The notes: generated by a model not told the origin, from the letters alone. Positions 1 to 11,324 are shown, numbered from the stretch's first letter. The stretch is 51,252 nt of DNA from Zoogloea oleivorans (GCF_008107625.1 NZ_SDKK01000030.1:1-51252); one strand, 5' to 3'. Numbers and translations are program-made.

Positions 1-141
1 TGTATAAAAATAATAAAGTTGTATCCCAAATAAAACATAAGCACTTGATTTATATAAGACGTTGACTGCAACCAAAAAAATTAAGTTGTGCTCTTTTCAA
101 GAACTAGAACCCGCAATCGGGATCAACGACTAATAATAAAG
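1..141. repeat. Left end of outer element with spaced TnsB-type boxes
   Basis: ATAATAAAG occurs at 10-18 and again at 133-141, both in the same direction, and a degraded copy (AATTAAGTTGT) lies near 79-89. Three widely spaced boxes at the left end and tightly packed boxes at the right end is the known asymmetry of Tn7 ends, where TnsB binds. That these are TnsB sites is inferred from position and repetition. Confidence 0.75.
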
Positions 142-636
142 TACTCTCCTATAGCAAGCAAAGTTCATGCACTGCCGCTAACAGCGGTACACCAGCCCGA
201 GCGCCGCGCTGAGTTCGACATTTTCGCAGTCGTAGAGCCGGGAGCGCTCTCGATGCAGACGACCCGATTGGTTTCTATCAAGACCTGGGTCTCAAGGCGC
301 CCCCCCTGCAACACGGTCGTCCCTCGTTAGCTGCCGCGGAGAGCCGAGCCGCAGAAGCTGCGGTTTTGTGCCGATATGGAGAGTTCGTCGCTGACGATCA
401 GCCTGTTCGTCAAGCCTTTCAACCGGCCCGGATCGCGTGACCACTACTATCAGAGCAAGCACATCGAATGCACCCTCATCACCCGTTCATGCAGCCCACA
501 GTCGCTCGGGGAGCTTTCTGACTAAAGCACGGGTCATCTTCACACCGCCTCGATTGCTTAGATCTTCCGAGTTCTCAAGCTTCGATTTACCGCGATGAGA
601 TTGAAGTGGATGAGGCTACAATAGTTGAGGCTTGGG
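142..636. other. No clear gene between left end and cargo
   Basis: No open reading frame here resembles a known protein. A 48-codon frame starts at an ATG near 376 on the plus strand and ends near 525; I see no ribosome binding site and no family resemblance, so it may be a decayed gene remnant. GC content rises sharply after about 180, marking the change from AT-rich transposon end to cargo DNA. Confidence 0.4.
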
Positions 637-867
637 TCAGAACCACCCTTCGACCTTGCTTCTGGTCGGAACACCCCCTGCATGGACAACCTGACCATCG
701 ATCACCACGCCCGGCGTCGACATCACGCCGTAGCCCATGATCGCCGGCAGGTCTTCGACCTTTTCGAGGGCAATCTCAATGCCCTTCTCCTTGGCCACAG
801 CCTCAACCAAGGCAACGGTGCTGCGGCAGTTGGCACATCCTGTGCCGAGAACCTTGATGCTTTTCAT
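637..867 (-). CDS. Thioredoxin-like small redox protein
   Basis: The product is 76 residues and matches the small thioredoxin-fold family often annotated as redox-active disulfide protein 2. The start MKSIKVLGTGCANC carries the CxxC pair (Cys-Ala-Asn-Cys) after the first beta strand, and a cis-proline-type segment (STPGVVIDG) follows near residue 50. It lies 92 bases downstream of the ArsP-like permease on the same strand; this pairing is common in arsenic and related gene clusters, where the protein is thought to supply or reduce thiols for the permease. The longer in-frame ORF to 1317 overlaps the permease and is rejected; the ATG at 867 follows an AAAGGAAT ribosome binding site. Confidence 0.85.
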   Translation of the reverse strand: MKSIKVLGTGCANCRSTVALVEAVAKEKGIEIALEKVEDLPAIMGYGVMSTPGVVIDGQVVHAGGVPTRSKVEGWF

Positions 868-959
868 GGAAATTCCTTTCGTGAAAATGACAAAGCGGGA
901 TAAAGCGTTTTTAACTTTCAGGGCCAAATGTCCGACAGGCAGGACACGGATCGAAAACC

Positions 960-2012
960 TCACAGCACGAGGTTGAAGACGTAGCCCACGATCAGGATTC
1001 CGCAGGCCACCACGCCGGCAAAAGTCGCAATAAGCTGGGGCTTGAGCGCCTTGCGCAGGATGATCATCTCGGGCGCAGACAATGCAATCACACTCATCAT
1101 GAAAGCCAACACGGTGCCCAGTGCCGCCCCCTTGCCGATCAGTGCTTCGACAATCGGAATGACGCCAGCCGCGTTGGTGTACATCGGCACCCCCAGCACC
1201 ACCGCGGCAGGCACGGCCCACCAGACGTCCTTGCCCATGAAGGACGCCATGAAGTCTTCCGGCACGAAGCCGTGGATGGCGGCCCCCAGTCCGATGCCCG
1301 CCAGAATGTAGGGCCACACCTTGCCGACGATTTCCTTGACGTGGGCGCCCCCCGCTTCAAAGCGCTCCACCCAGGAAATACGCTCACCGACGTGATGGGC
1401 CGTGCTGCCGGCCTGGATCTTCTGCACCCAGTCCTCCAGGTAGCGCTCCATCTTCAACTTGCCTATCACGAGGCCTGACACGATGGCCACCAGCAGCCCC
1501 ATCCCGAGGTAAAGCGCAGCGATCTTCCAGCCAAACATCCCGAACAGCAGCACCAAGGCAACCTCATTAACCATCGGCGCCGAGATCAGAAAGGAGAAGG
1601 TCACCCCCAAAGGCACGCCTGCAGACAGGAAGCCAATGAACAAGGGCACCGCCGAGCAGGAGCAGAAAGGCGTCACGATCCCCAGGGATGCAGCGAGAAC
1701 ATTGCCGACTCCCTCCCGCTTGCCCGACAGCAGCGCGCGGGTGCGCTCAGGTGAGAAGAAGGTCTGGACGATGCCCATGACGAAGACGATCCCGGTCAGG
1801 AGCAGCAACACCTTCGGGGTGTCGTAAAAAAAGAAATGCACCGCCTCGCCGAAGTGAGTTTGCCGCGAGAGGCCCAGAGTCTCGACCACGCCGTCGGCAA
1901 AAGCGGTGAGCTGGCTGTAAGCAAGGAGCCAGGCAACGGTGGCAACGGCAATGCCGAGCAACCAGCGGCCAAGCTTGTTGCGGTCAGGGGCAGCTAAGGG
2001 AACGGCAGGCAT
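960..2012 (-). CDS. ArsP-like membrane permease (DUF318 family)
   Basis: This 350-residue protein is very hydrophobic, with about eight to ten membrane segments. The signature TPFCSCSAVP lies in the first half, and a related half-repeat (GVPMYTNAAG) in the second, as in the two-fold organised permease family that includes the organoarsenical exporter ArsP. I chose the ATG at 2012 because GGAG stands just before it; the frame stays open to 2108. It is followed by the thioredoxin-like gene and preceded by the FmdE-like gene. Substrate is not certain: ArsP itself exports trivalent organoarsenicals, but many family members have no known substrate. Confidence 0.8.
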   Translation of the reverse strand: MPAVPLAAPDRNKLGRWLLGIAVATVAWLLAYSQLTAFADGVVETLGLSRQTHFGEAVHFFFYDTPKVLLLLTGIVFVMGIVQTFFSPERTRALLSGKREGVGNVLAASLGIVTPFCSCSAVPLFIGFLSAGVPLGVTFSFLISAPMVNEVALVLLFGMFGWKIAALYLGMGLLVAIVSGLVIGKLKMERYLEDWVQKIQAGSTAHHVGERISWVERFEAGGAHVKEIVGKVWPYILAGIGLGAAIHGFVPEDFMASFMGKDVWWAVPAAVVLGVPMYTNAAGVIPIVEALIGKGAALGTVLAFMMSVIALSAPEMIILRKALKPQLIATFAGVVACGILIVGYVFNLVL

Positions 2013-2143
2013 GGTGCATCTCCGAAACGGGGTCTTGTCTTGGAAGACGATCCATCCAGAAAAAGGATGCAGTCTTTGTGCTGCATTTTCCGGTAGCGCG
2101 CACGGCATCTGGAGCCATGTCGGACGATTCGGGATGGCTTAAC

Positions 2144-2740
2144 TCAGTAGCCCGAGCACGGAATGCAGACCGGCTGTCCATCCTTGGTACGAACATAGCG
2201 CTCAAAAACGTATTCACCGCAAACGTAGCACTTCGTCTTGTTGAAGGAGCCCTTGACCGGCGTGTACTTGAAGTCCGGCTTCGCCTCGACCTTGAACAGC
2301 ACATCATCGGCTTGTTCGTAAACCCACTTCAGGATCTCCTCTTGGGCTTCAACAGGAATCTGGGACGGCTCCATTCCCTTCTTCCGATAAGCGAAGAACT
2401 GGAATTCCCCCATTGCATCGATGAAATCGGGCTGCAAGGAGAGACGGATCGCGCCCTTCTGAGGGTGGTAGAAAACTGCGGCCAATTTGCCGTAGAAGGT
2501 CTTGGCCATCAGAACCTTGCCATAGGTGGCGCCGGTAGCCACCTGGATGCCGTCCATCAGGCAGGTCTGGGGGTGGCCTTCACCGAGTTCGGGGAAGACG
2601 AAAAATCCATGGTCTTTCTCGCGCTCGACACCGAGCTTTTCCATTGCAAGGCGGCCCATTCGGTAGCCCAAAGGCATGAATGGACACTGGTGGCCGTGAA
2701 ATTCAAAGGCCCATTCCGGGGGGATGTACTGGGTGGTCAT
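2144..2740 (-). CDS. FmdE-like protein with C-terminal zinc ribbon
   Basis: The product of 198 residues starts MTTQYIPPEWAFEFHGHQCP, the His/Cys-containing opening of the FmdE family, and ends with two cysteine pairs (KCYVCGEY and PVCIPCSG) that would bind zinc. FmdE proteins were named from the formylmethanofuran dehydrogenase operon but occur widely in bacteria without that pathway, and their function is unknown. The ATG at 2740 has AAGGAG seven bases upstream, so the ten codons before it are not used. It stands between the CDF exporter and the ArsP-like permease on the same strand, suggesting a metal- or metalloid-related task. Confidence 0.8.
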   Translation of the reverse strand: MTTQYIPPEWAFEFHGHQCPFMPLGYRMGRLAMEKLGVEREKDHGFFVFPELGEGHPQTCLMDGIQVATGATYGKVLMAKTFYGKLAAVFYHPQKGAIRLSLQPDFIDAMGEFQFFAYRKKGMEPSQIPVEAQEEILKWVYEQADDVLFKVEAKPDFKYTPVKGSFNKTKCYVCGEYVFERYVRTKDGQPVCIPCSGY

Positions 2741-2880
2741 GATGCTCTCCTTGAAAAGTGCTGCTGACACTCAGGTAGACGGAAGAGCCCTCAGAAAGAT
2801 GCACCGGCTTCCAGGCATGATTGAACGCTCCGAGCCTGCCGGCACGCACGATTGCTCCATAAACCGGTCAGGAGCGGAAT

Positions 2881-3840
2881 TTACCGCTGTGTCTTCTGCC
2901 AACCTGCAGGAACAAACTGGACGGGATGTATCACAGGCACATCCTCCGGCTGAAACGTGACATGTCCGATGCCGAGCTTGGCAGCCTCCGCCGTCAGCGC
3001 TTTAAGTGTCTGTGGCCACGCGGTAAGGTTTTCCACCCGCACATGTGCCGACAGCGCCAGGCGTTCAGCAGCGATCGGCCAGACGTGCAGATCATGCACT
3101 TCCCTGACGCCCGACACACCTGCCAGTGCCCGACCGACTTGCTCGATATCCATGGCAAAAGGCACCCCGTCCAGGGTGGCATGCAAGGCTTCTCGCAACA
3201 GACGCACGCTGGAGGCGAGGATCAGGCCCCCGATGAGAATCGACAGCAACGGGTCAATGGGCGTCCAGCTGGTGAACCAGATGACGGCACCGGCAACAAT
3301 GGCCGCGACCGAACCCAACGCATCGCCCATGACGTGCAGCAATGCGGCCCGAACATTCAGGTTCCGCTCACCACGGGAAAGTACCCAGGCCACAACAAGG
3401 TTGATCACGAGCCCGAGCACCGCAACAACACTGACGGTTGCGCCATCAATCTGGCCCGGGCTTTGCAGACGATGCCAGGCCTCGGTGGCAATCACGAAAA
3501 CCACGGCCAGCATGGACAACGCATTGACCAGTGCCGCGAGGAGTTCAGCCCGCCCAAGCCCATAGGTATGCCGCCGGCTGGGCGGCCGAGCGGCCAGCCA
3601 AGCAGCCAAAGCCGAAATCCCCAGGGAAGCGCCATCAGTAACCATATGGCCAGCGTCGGCCAGCAGGGCCAGTGATCCGGAACGCCAGCCGGCAAGCAGT
3701 TCGACAACCGAGAAGCCGAGCGTCAACACCAAGGCAAGCAAAAGGGTTCTTCCCGCTGCCGAATGGGTGTGGGCGTGGTCACGCGCCGAATCGGGCGTCT
3801 GCGCGACTTCGTGATCGTGGTTGTGGTCATGTGCCGTCAT
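2881..3840 (-). CDS. czcD: Cation diffusion facilitator (CzcD/ZitB-type metal exporter)
   Basis: The 319-residue protein opens with a histidine-rich tail (MTAHDHNHDHEV and a later DHAHTHS) followed by six membrane segments and a soluble C-terminal domain. The metal site of segment II is visible as ALLADAGHMVTD, and that of segment V as ALLHVMGDALGS, both with the HxxxD spacing of CDF zinc/cobalt/cadmium exporters. It exchanges cytoplasmic Zn2+ or Cd2+ for protons in characterised relatives. Its ATG overlaps the TGA of the upstream TauE/SafE gene (ATGA), so the two are translationally coupled. Metal specificity cannot be read from sequence alone. Confidence 0.88.
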   Translation of the reverse strand: MTAHDHNHDHEVAQTPDSARDHAHTHSAAGRTLLLALVLTLGFSVVELLAGWRSGSLALLADAGHMVTDGASLGISALAAWLAARPPSRRHTYGLGRAELLAALVNALSMLAVVFVIATEAWHRLQSPGQIDGATVSVVAVLGLVINLVVAWVLSRGERNLNVRAALLHVMGDALGSVAAIVAGAVIWFTSWTPIDPLLSILIGGLILASSVRLLREALHATLDGVPFAMDIEQVGRALAGVSGVREVHDLHVWPIAAERLALSAHVRVENLTAWPQTLKALTAEAAKLGIGHVTFQPEDVPVIHPVQFVPAGWQKTQR

Positions 3841-4577
3841 AGCAATCCCCAGGCAGTCTTGATGGCGACGGCCAGCAACACCAGCGCGATGATCCGCTTG
3901 AGCTGATCAGCACGTAATTTTTCGGTGGCCATCCAGGCACCGAGAGCCGCGCCACCTGCTGTTGCCAGGGCCGTCGCTCCAAGTAGCGCCGGCCCGAGAT
4001 CGGCAACTTGAATGTGGGCCAGAAAACCCGACAGGGAGGCAAATATCACCACGAATGAAGCACTGGCCGAGGCCCGCTTTGGCTCCAGCCCAGCCGCGAC
4101 CAACGCAGGGACGATGATGTTGCCGCCGCCGACTCCCAGCAAGCCACCAACAAAACCCGCCGCGGCTCCCACGGGCAGTCCGAGCAGCAGGCCACTCTTC
4201 ACCGAGCCTCCCATCACACGCGGCTTCGGCTTATAAAACAGCATCATCAAGCTGGCAAAAAGTAAAAAAGCGACGAACAGCCAGAGCAATAGGCTGCGAT
4301 CCAGCCCCCGACCTAGCTGCACCCCAAGCGGCGAGGCGATGACGGCAGTAACCAGCATCGGCACCACCATGCGCCACTCGACCAAACCCTTGCGAATGAA
4401 GGTGGCCGACGCGATGGCCATGGCGATCGCGTTGAGCAGCAAGGCGGTTGCCATGGCCGAGTGCAGTTCGACCCCGAGGGCCAGAAAGACGGGGATCAAC
4501 ACAAAAGCCGCACCGACTCCCGCCATGGAAAGCACCGTGGTCAGTACGAATGTGACGACTGCGGCAATGACAAGCAT
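3837..4577 (-). CDS. TauE/SafE-family membrane exporter
   Basis: The 246-residue product has about eight membrane helices and the family's repeated glycine-rich loops, here SMAGVGAAFVLIP near the N-terminus and GLLGVGGGNIIVPAL near residue 145. Members move sulfite, sulfonates or related anions out of, or sometimes into, the cell. The stop codon overlaps the start of the CDF gene, indicating one transcript. The gene starts 81 bases after the end of the ATPase gamma gene, so it may belong to the tail of that operon. A sulfur-compound role is family knowledge; no substrate is shown here. Confidence 0.82.
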   Translation of the reverse strand: MLVIAAVVTFVLTTVLSMAGVGAAFVLIPVFLALGVELHSAMATALLLNAIAMAIASATFIRKGLVEWRMVVPMLVTAVIASPLGVQLGRGLDRSLLLWLFVAFLLFASLMMLFYKPKPRVMGGSVKSGLLLGLPVGAAAGFVGGLLGVGGGNIIVPALVAAGLEPKRASASASFVVIFASLSGFLAHIQVADLGPALLGATALATAGGAALGAWMATEKLRADQLKRIIALVLLAVAIKTAWGLL

Positions 4578-4657
4578 GGAAACCCTGACCTTTCGCTCAT
4601 GTTGTTTTCGGGTGCGTCCTTACCTTGATGACGCACGTCCGAGCAAAAGGACGCAGC

Positions 4658-5512
4658 TCACCCTCCGTAATCCGCTTCTTTCTGCATGTCGGCCGAAAGC
4701 AGGATTACCTCGATTTCCTCGGTGATTTCCTCCTGGCGCTGGGTGTTGTAGGTGAGTTTGAGGCGGGCACTGTCTTCATCGAGGCGCTGCAGCGCGCGGT
4801 CCATGTGCGTCTGGCGCTGACGGTTCTCGGCCATGAGGGAGCTGTAAAGCACTTCGTTGAGGGCTGCATGGAGATAGTGCCCGGTCAGCCCGCGCAAAAA
4901 ATCTGCGGGTGGGAGATTCAACTCCGGGGCGTGCGACTGCACGCCGGGCTGCGGCAAGTCACGCAGGGGCAGCAGGCGCCGCATGCGCACTTCGCCGGTG
5001 GCATCGCAATGGTAGAGCGCGGAAAGTCCGTAGCCAGCCAGTTCGGGCAGATCCAGCAGGCGACCCAGCTCACGCGTCAGTCGCAGCAGAACCGCGGGTA
5101 CCTCGTCGGCGACGATGGCACCCGGTAGCGCCAGTTCAACACAGGCCCGCTCACCGACCCGGCCCTCTACCCGTCGCCCGACCAGCACCCAACGGACGGG
5201 GGCAGCTTGCGTCTTGCACACGCATTCCAGGTGAGCCAGCAAGGCTTCGTTGAAGTCTCCGCAGAAGCCTTGTTCTGATCCGACCAGCACGCACAACTCA
5301 TGCCCCTCGACCGGCTTCGTAACCAGCTGCGGATGCCAGGCGAGGAAGTCTGCGGCCGCCTTCTCGATACCAGCCACCATGCGCCGCTGACTGGCGATGA
5401 ATTCGGCGAGAATGCGGGTTTCCATCAACGCCAGCCCTTTCATCGCCGACATGATGCCGGCGATGTCGGAAAGCGCCTCAAGCCGCGTGGCAATCTCACG
5501 CCGGCGGCTCAT
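4658..5512 (-). CDS. atpG: N-type ATPase gamma subunit
   Basis: At 284 residues it has the family's two long coiled-coil ends: [20 protein letters not shown] at the N-terminus and a C-terminal helix containing [19 protein letters not shown]. It forms the central rotor stalk. The [10 protein letters not shown] segment matches the conserved GLCGxFN region of gamma subunits. It is the last gene of the ATPase operon and its start overlaps the atpA stop by 17 bases. Divergence from housekeeping gamma subunits and the operon order point to the laterally transferred N-ATPase type. Confidence 0.88.
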   Translation of the reverse strand: MSRRREIATRLEALSDIAGIMSAMKGLALMETRILAEFIASQRRMVAGIEKAAADFLAWHPQLVTKPVEGHELCVLVGSEQGFCGDFNEALLAHLECVCKTQAAPVRWVLVGRRVEGRVGERACVELALPGAIVADEVPAVLLRLTRELGRLLDLPELAGYGLSALYHCDATGEVRMRRLLPLRDLPQPGVQSHAPELNLPPADFLRGLTGHYLHAALNEVLYSSLMAENRQRQTHMDRALQRLDEDSARLKLTYNTQRQEEITEEIEVILLSADMQKEADYGG

Positions 5513-7004
5513 GGCCCTTCTCCCGCAACAGCCCGCTCACCGCGTCGCGCCAGTCCTCACGCGGCGCGGCAAGCCCGGGGCCACCCGCAAGCGCCCATCG
5601 CAGCAGCTCGGCCAGGCTGGACTGCAGCGCAGTGCCCACCAGATGGTCAAGGAAGCCCTCGTTGTAGGCCACCAGCCAGGCCATCTGCTGCTCTGGCGAG
5701 AGGGGCGCCAGGCGGTCCTGCTTGAGAAATTCCCGGAGCAGCCGACCGCGCTTGATCTTGGCTTCGACGCTCGCTTCGAGGCGCGAACCGAAGCGGGTAA
5801 ATACTTCGAGTTCGAGAAACTGCAGGAAATCGAGTTTCATCCGACCCGCTTCAGCCTTGATGGCTGGTACCTGGGCCTTGCCACCAATCCGCGACACCGA
5901 CCGAGTGATGTCGATGGCTGGCAGAAAGCCGCGGGCGTAGAGGGCCGGGTCGAGATAAATCTGACCGTCGGTGATGGAAATCAGGTTCGTCGGGATGTAC
6001 GCGGATATCTCACCCTGCTCGGTCTCAACGATGGGCAGGGCCGTCATGCTGCCACCGCCATAGCGGGCCGACAGGCAGGTGGAGCGCTCCAGCAGGCGTG
6101 AATGGAGATAGAAAATATCGCCCGGATAGGCCTCCCGTCCCGGTGGCCGGCGCAGCAACAGCGAAAGCTCCCGGTATGCCCGCGCATGGGTGGTGAGGTC
6201 GTCATAGACCACCAGCACATCCCGCCCGGCGCCCATCCACTCCTCAGCCAAGGCGCAGCCCGCAAAGGGTGCGAGGAACTTGAGTCCGGGCGTGGTCGTG
6301 GCCTCGGCAACCACGATGCACGTGATGTCGAGCACCCCGGCCTGACGCAAGGTCTCGATGGTGGCAACAACCGCGGAGCGTTTCTGGCTGATCAGCACAT
6401 AGACGCACAGGACATTGCGGTTCTTCTGGGCAATGATCGTGTCGACGGCGAGCGAGCTCTTGCCGGTTCCCGCATCACCGATGATGAGTTGGCGCTGGCC
6501 TTTGCCGATGGGGATCATGGTGTCCACCATCTTGTTGCCGCTGAGCAAGGGGCGCTCGACGAAATCCCGCGCAGTGATGGGCGGTGAAGCGGCTTCAAGA
6601 CGCCGCCGACGAATGGACATCGGAGCGGGCGCTCCATCGAGGGGACGCCCCAGCGGATCAACAACCCGGCCGAGAAACCCGTCGCCGACGCCGATATCCA
6701 GGCGCCGCCCGGTCAAATGCGCCGACAGCCCGGCGAAGAGTCCTTCCTTCTGGCTGAGTAGAATCGCACCAATGCGCTTGCTTCCCAGATGGAAGACCAA
6801 GGCCTCGCTGCCGTCCCCGAAGCGCAGGATTTCATCCATGGCTGCCGAGGGCAAGCCTTCGACCCAGGCAATGCCGTCGCCGATGGCAGCTAATTTGCCG
6901 ACTTCACTGATGCGCAGTTGCGGCCGGTAGTCGTCCAGCCACCGAACTGACTTTGGGTCAGCACTTTCTATGGGTGGCACATCCGGCAAAAACTCAGTTG
7001 GCAA
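5496..7004 (-). CDS. atpA: N-type ATPase alpha subunit
   Basis: The protein carries the nucleotide-binding loop [16 protein letters not shown] and the alpha-subunit C-terminal core ([13 protein letters not shown]). It is the non-catalytic subunit of the F1 hexamer. The frame is open to 7217, but that region is the upstream b-subunit gene in another frame. Two starts fit better: TTG at 7004, nine bases after GGAGG, or GTG at 6980. I list the TTG; both overlap or abut the b-subunit stop at 6994. No ATG lies in this region. The C-terminal stop overlaps atpG. Confidence 0.88.
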   Translation of the reverse strand: MPTEFLPDVPPIESADPKSVRWLDDYRPQLRISEVGKLAAIGDGIAWVEGLPSAAMDEILRFGDGSEALVFHLGSKRIGAILLSQKEGLFAGLSAHLTGRRLDIGVGDGFLGRVVDPLGRPLDGAPAPMSIRRRRLEAASPPITARDFVERPLLSGNKMVDTMIPIGKGQRQLIIGDAGTGKSSLAVDTIIAQKNRNVLCVYVLISQKRSAVVATIETLRQAGVLDITCIVVAEATTTPGLKFLAPFAGCALAEEWMGAGRDVLVVYDDLTTHARAYRELSLLLRRPPGREAYPGDIFYLHSRLLERSTCLSARYGGGSMTALPIVETEQGEISAYIPTNLISITDGQIYLDPALYARGFLPAIDITRSVSRIGGKAQVPAIKAEAGRMKLDFLQFLELEVFTRFGSRLEASVEAKIKRGRLLREFLKQDRLAPLSPEQQMAWLVAYNEGFLDHLVGTALQSSLAELLRWALAGGPGLAAPREDWRDAVSGLLREKGHEPPA

Positions 7005-7740
7005 AAGACGGAGCCTCCGCAAAGACGCCCAACTCACCCGCCAGACTGCAGTCCAGCTGCCATGCACCCAGGGATACCCGAAGCCCGGCAAGCAAGGAGG
7101 CGTCAAGCCCGAACTCGACGCGCCCGGGAAGTTCGAGGCGAGCCCCAATGGTGCTGGCGATGCGCTCCCGCTGCGCGTCGGAAAGCGGATAGGCACTGGT
7201 AACGACAGCCGGCCCATGTCCGTTATGGGCTGCCTTCAAGGTCGCCAGACGCGCATCGGGCAAACCAGCCAGTTCTTCAATAAAGACATCCACCAGCCTT
7301 GCCTCCAGCTCCGGGCAGGCAAGCCGTGTGAGCAAGGCACTGGCGAACTGCCGGGCCTCTTTGTCGGCCTGGGCCGCCAGTTCGCGCCTCAGGGTTTCCC
7401 GGGCATGCGCTTCCACGGCAGCCCCTCGATCGCGCTCGGCGGCCAGATCGTGGCTTAGCAGATCGAGTTGCCGCACGCGCTCGGCAGCCATCTCTGCATC
7501 GAAAGCGCTGCGGGCAGCGGCCTTTTCCTGTTCCCAGTCGGCCAGACGGCTTTCAAACTGACTTTGCAGTGTCGTCGCACGGGCTTCCTTGTCACTGGCT
7601 TCCCCGAGCGTCCGCGCGATGCCCGCCCGCCGCTCGGCCAGGGTTGCCAGCACCGGCTGGTAGAGAAAGCGTTTCAGTATCCACAGGAGCGCCAGGAAAT
7701 TGACGATTTCCAGCAGAAAGGTAGTCCAGTCGAGGCCCAT
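6994..7740 (-). CDS. atpF: N-type ATPase b subunit, long form with delta-like C-terminus
   Basis: One N-terminal membrane helix ([20 protein letters not shown]) is followed by a long charged coiled coil rich in Ala, Arg and Glu, then by a C-terminal globular part with [13 protein letters not shown] and a delta-like ending. At 248 residues it is longer than a housekeeping b subunit (about 156). N-type operons lack a separate delta gene, so this extension probably takes over stator attachment. That inference rests on the operon lacking any other delta candidate. It lies between atpE and atpA. Confidence 0.85.
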   Translation of the reverse strand: MGLDWTTFLLEIVNFLALLWILKRFLYQPVLATLAERRAGIARTLGEASDKEARATTLQSQFESRLADWEQEKAAARSAFDAEMAAERVRQLDLLSHDLAAERDRGAAVEAHARETLRRELAAQADKEARQFASALLTRLACPELEARLVDVFIEELAGLPDARLATLKAAHNGHGPAVVTSAYPLSDAQRERIASTIGARLELPGRVEFGLDASLLAGLRVSLGAWQLDCSLAGELGVFAEAPSFAN

Positions 7741-7749
7741 GAGCGCCTC

Positions 7750-8016
7750 CTACTTCAAGAGGTATTCGAGCAGCGGATTGCGGAACAGGATGATGAGGAC
7801 AATCACCAGAACGTAGATGGCCAGAGACTCGATCATCGCCAGACCGATGAACAGGGTCCGGGTGATGGACTTTTCCGCCTCCGGCTGGCGTGCCAGTGAC
7901 TCCAGCGCCTGGGTGATCGCGCGTCCCATGGCAATGGCCGGAAAAATGATACCCACGGCAATGGCCACCGCTGCCGCAACGGTAGAAATCAGTACAAACC
8001 AGTGCATGTCGCTCAT
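7750..8016 (-). CDS. atpE: N-type ATPase c subunit (rotor ring)
   Basis: Eighty-eight residues with two membrane helices joined by the polar loop ARQPEA. The ion-binding carboxylate is Glu63 in MIESLAIY; the following Ser64 and Tyr68 match the ES...Y pattern of sodium-binding c subunits such as that of Ilyobacter. The partner position on helix 1, Gln32 in Ilyobacter and usually a carboxylate in N-type rings, is a methionine here (Met30 in FPAIAMGRAIT). Ion choice is therefore uncertain. The start overlaps the atpB stop (ATGA). Confidence 0.9.
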   Translation of the reverse strand: MSDMHWFVLISTVAAAVAIAVGIIFPAIAMGRAITQALESLARQPEAEKSITRTLFIGLAMIESLAIYVLVIVLIILFRNPLLEYLLK

Positions 8017-8729
8017 GTCGAGCTTCCTTTCTTGTCCGGAGCGTTAGAGGACCTTGTATCGGAAGCGTGTGACGCTTCCTGGGATTGCATGCCCCCGGCG
8101 ATGTAGATCAGCGCCAGGGTGCCGAAGATGTAGGCCTGAACCAGGGCTTCGATGATGTGGAGCATGAGGATCGGCACCGGCACCAGCAGGCCGGCCACCA
8201 GCAACACCAGGAGTGCCGCCATCTCCAGGCTCATGATGTTGCCGAAAAGACGCACGGCCAGCGCCAACGTGCGGGACAGCTCCCCCAGCAGATGGAACGG
8301 CAGGAGGACCGGGCTGGGCGTCAGGTAGTGGTGCAGATAGGTTTTGAGGGAACTGCTGCAGATGCCGAACCAGTGCACCGACAGGAACACCAGGAATGCC
8401 AGCGCCGCCGTGGTCGACAGGTCACCGGTGGGCGCATGCAGTTCGGGGACGAGTCCAGTCAGGTTGGCAACGGCCACGAAGATCCACAGGGTGCCGACAA
8501 ATGGCAACAAGAGTGCGGAGCGACCTGGCAGGACTCCTTCGATGGCGGCCTCGATAGACTGGACCGCGCCCTCAAGTGCCGTTTGCACCAATCCGGGGGA
8601 TGCGACGGACAAGCTTCGGGTCGCCAGCCACGAGCCCACACCCAATAGAAGCAGGATGCCCCATGTCGTGATCACCGTTGAGGTGATCTGCAGGAAGCCC
8701 AACTGAAAGACGATGTGTGCCGCTTCCAT
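8013..8729 (-). CDS. atpB: N-type ATPase a subunit
   Basis: A 238-residue integral membrane protein with five or six helices. The essential arginine lies in the ELSRTLALAVRLFGN segment of the penultimate helix, followed by the conserved IIEALVQAYIFGTLALIYI. It forms the two ion half-channels against the c ring. Its ATG overlaps the stop of the atpQ-like gene (TAATG), and its stop overlaps atpE. The C-terminal tail is polar and unusually long (about 25 residues rich in Ser, Asp and Lys). Confidence 0.9.
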   Translation of the reverse strand: MEAAHIVFQLGFLQITSTVITTWGILLLLGVGSWLATRSLSVASPGLVQTALEGAVQSIEAAIEGVLPGRSALLLPFVGTLWIFVAVANLTGLVPELHAPTGDLSTTAALAFLVFLSVHWFGICSSSLKTYLHHYLTPSPVLLPFHLLGELSRTLALAVRLFGNIMSLEMAALLVLLVAGLLVPVPILMLHIIEALVQAYIFGTLALIYIAGGMQSQEASHASDTRSSNAPDKKGSST

Positions 8730-8997
8730 TACCAGTGCTTCCGGATGAACACGTAAACATTGATGACGCCAACAGCGAGACCCAACAGGATGCAGTTCAC
8801 CGTCCAGCGCACCGTATAGCCTTCGCCCATGCCATCGAGCCAGCGTCCCAGATAGGCGCCGCCCAGCAAGGGCGCTACAAACAGAGCCGAGAGGCTGCCC
8901 AGGAATACGGTCTGCGCCAGCAGCGAGCGGCGGCCACGCTCCGCCTCCTTCAGCCTTTCACTGTCCCGTGCCACATCACGGCGCCATTTTTCATCGT

Positions 8998-9001
<4 letters not shown>
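8729..9001 (-). CDS. atpQ: AtpQ/AtpI-like small membrane protein of N-type ATPase
   Basis: Ninety residues: a charged N-terminal part (MNDEKWRRDVARDSERLKEA) then two membrane helices with GGAYLGRWLD between them, the pattern of the ATPase gene 1 / AtpI family. In N-type operons the gene in this place, between epsilon and the a subunit, is called atpQ and is normally followed by atpR; no atpR is present here. The ATG at 9001 overlaps the epsilon stop (ATGA); a GTG at 9010 is also possible. AtpI-like proteins help assemble the c ring. Confidence 0.78.
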
Positions 9002-10838
<1,837 letters not shown>

Positions 10839-11231
10839 CTAAGTCCGGTCCTGCTCCTGCTCGGCCTCGAACAGCATCGTCGCCAGGGAAGTCAGCCCTT
10901 CCTTCTGCGCAGCCTCCGAGATTTCCTCCAGGCGTGCGCCGGAATCAATCAACTTGGCGGTTTCGCAGCCGGCCGGCAACTGCTGTCGGAACTCCTTCAG
11001 CCGCGCAGCCAGTTCCCCCTCCACCAGACCGGAAGGGTCGAGCGCGGCGTTGCCGGCACCGCCTTCCTCACAGGCCTCGAAGAGCGCACCGGCCAGCGCA
11101 TGCAAGCCCTCTGCCGTCGCACAGGCCGCAATCTCTTCCGGGCCGGCACCGCGACTGATCGCGGCAGCCGTTTCGCTGTCCTTCGGCAGGGTGCCGCTGA
11201 AGGACTCCAGAATCTGCTTGATGATGTCCAT
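10839..11231 (-). CDS. Unknown protein with tandem internal repeat, first gene of ATPase operon
   Basis: I do not recognise a family for this 130-residue acidic protein. It is made of two similar halves: residues about 14-53 (LPKDSETAAAISRGAGPEEI...) and about 85-122 (LPAGCETAKLIDSGARLEEI...), each ending in a GLxxLAxxLFEA helix. The repeat resembles the C-terminal helices of GspE/PilB-type ATPases, where a GA..EEI..AA...G...L pattern occurs, but no ATPase domain is present. AGAGGAG lies six bases before the ATG. It ends 15 bases before atpD and is probably co-transcribed with it. Confidence 0.7.
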   Translation of the reverse strand: MDIIKQILESFSGTLPKDSETAAAISRGAGPEEIAACATAEGLHALAGALFEACEEGGAGNAALDPSGLVEGELAARLKEFRQQLPAGCETAKLIDSGARLEEISEAAQKEGLTSLATMLFEAEQEQDRT

Positions 11232-11324
11232 GTCTCACTCCTCTTGATGACTTATCGATGGAGAAACAAGGGAATCGACCGCCTCGGCTCGACCGGCGTC
11301 TTTGGCGATACCTTCCCGGAAAAA

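Noticed and set aside
88-330. 80-codon plus-strand frame next to the left end
   Set aside because: Starts inside the transposon end boxes, no ribosome binding site, no recognisable family.
637-1317. 226-codon minus-strand frame including the thioredoxin-like gene
   Set aside because: Its first 150 residues are an alternative reading of the permease gene; the real gene starts at 867.
5496-7217. Long alpha-subunit frame starting at 7217
   Set aside because: The first 70 residues are Pro/Ser/Arg-rich sequence antisense in character and overlap the b-subunit gene; alpha homology begins only after 6980.
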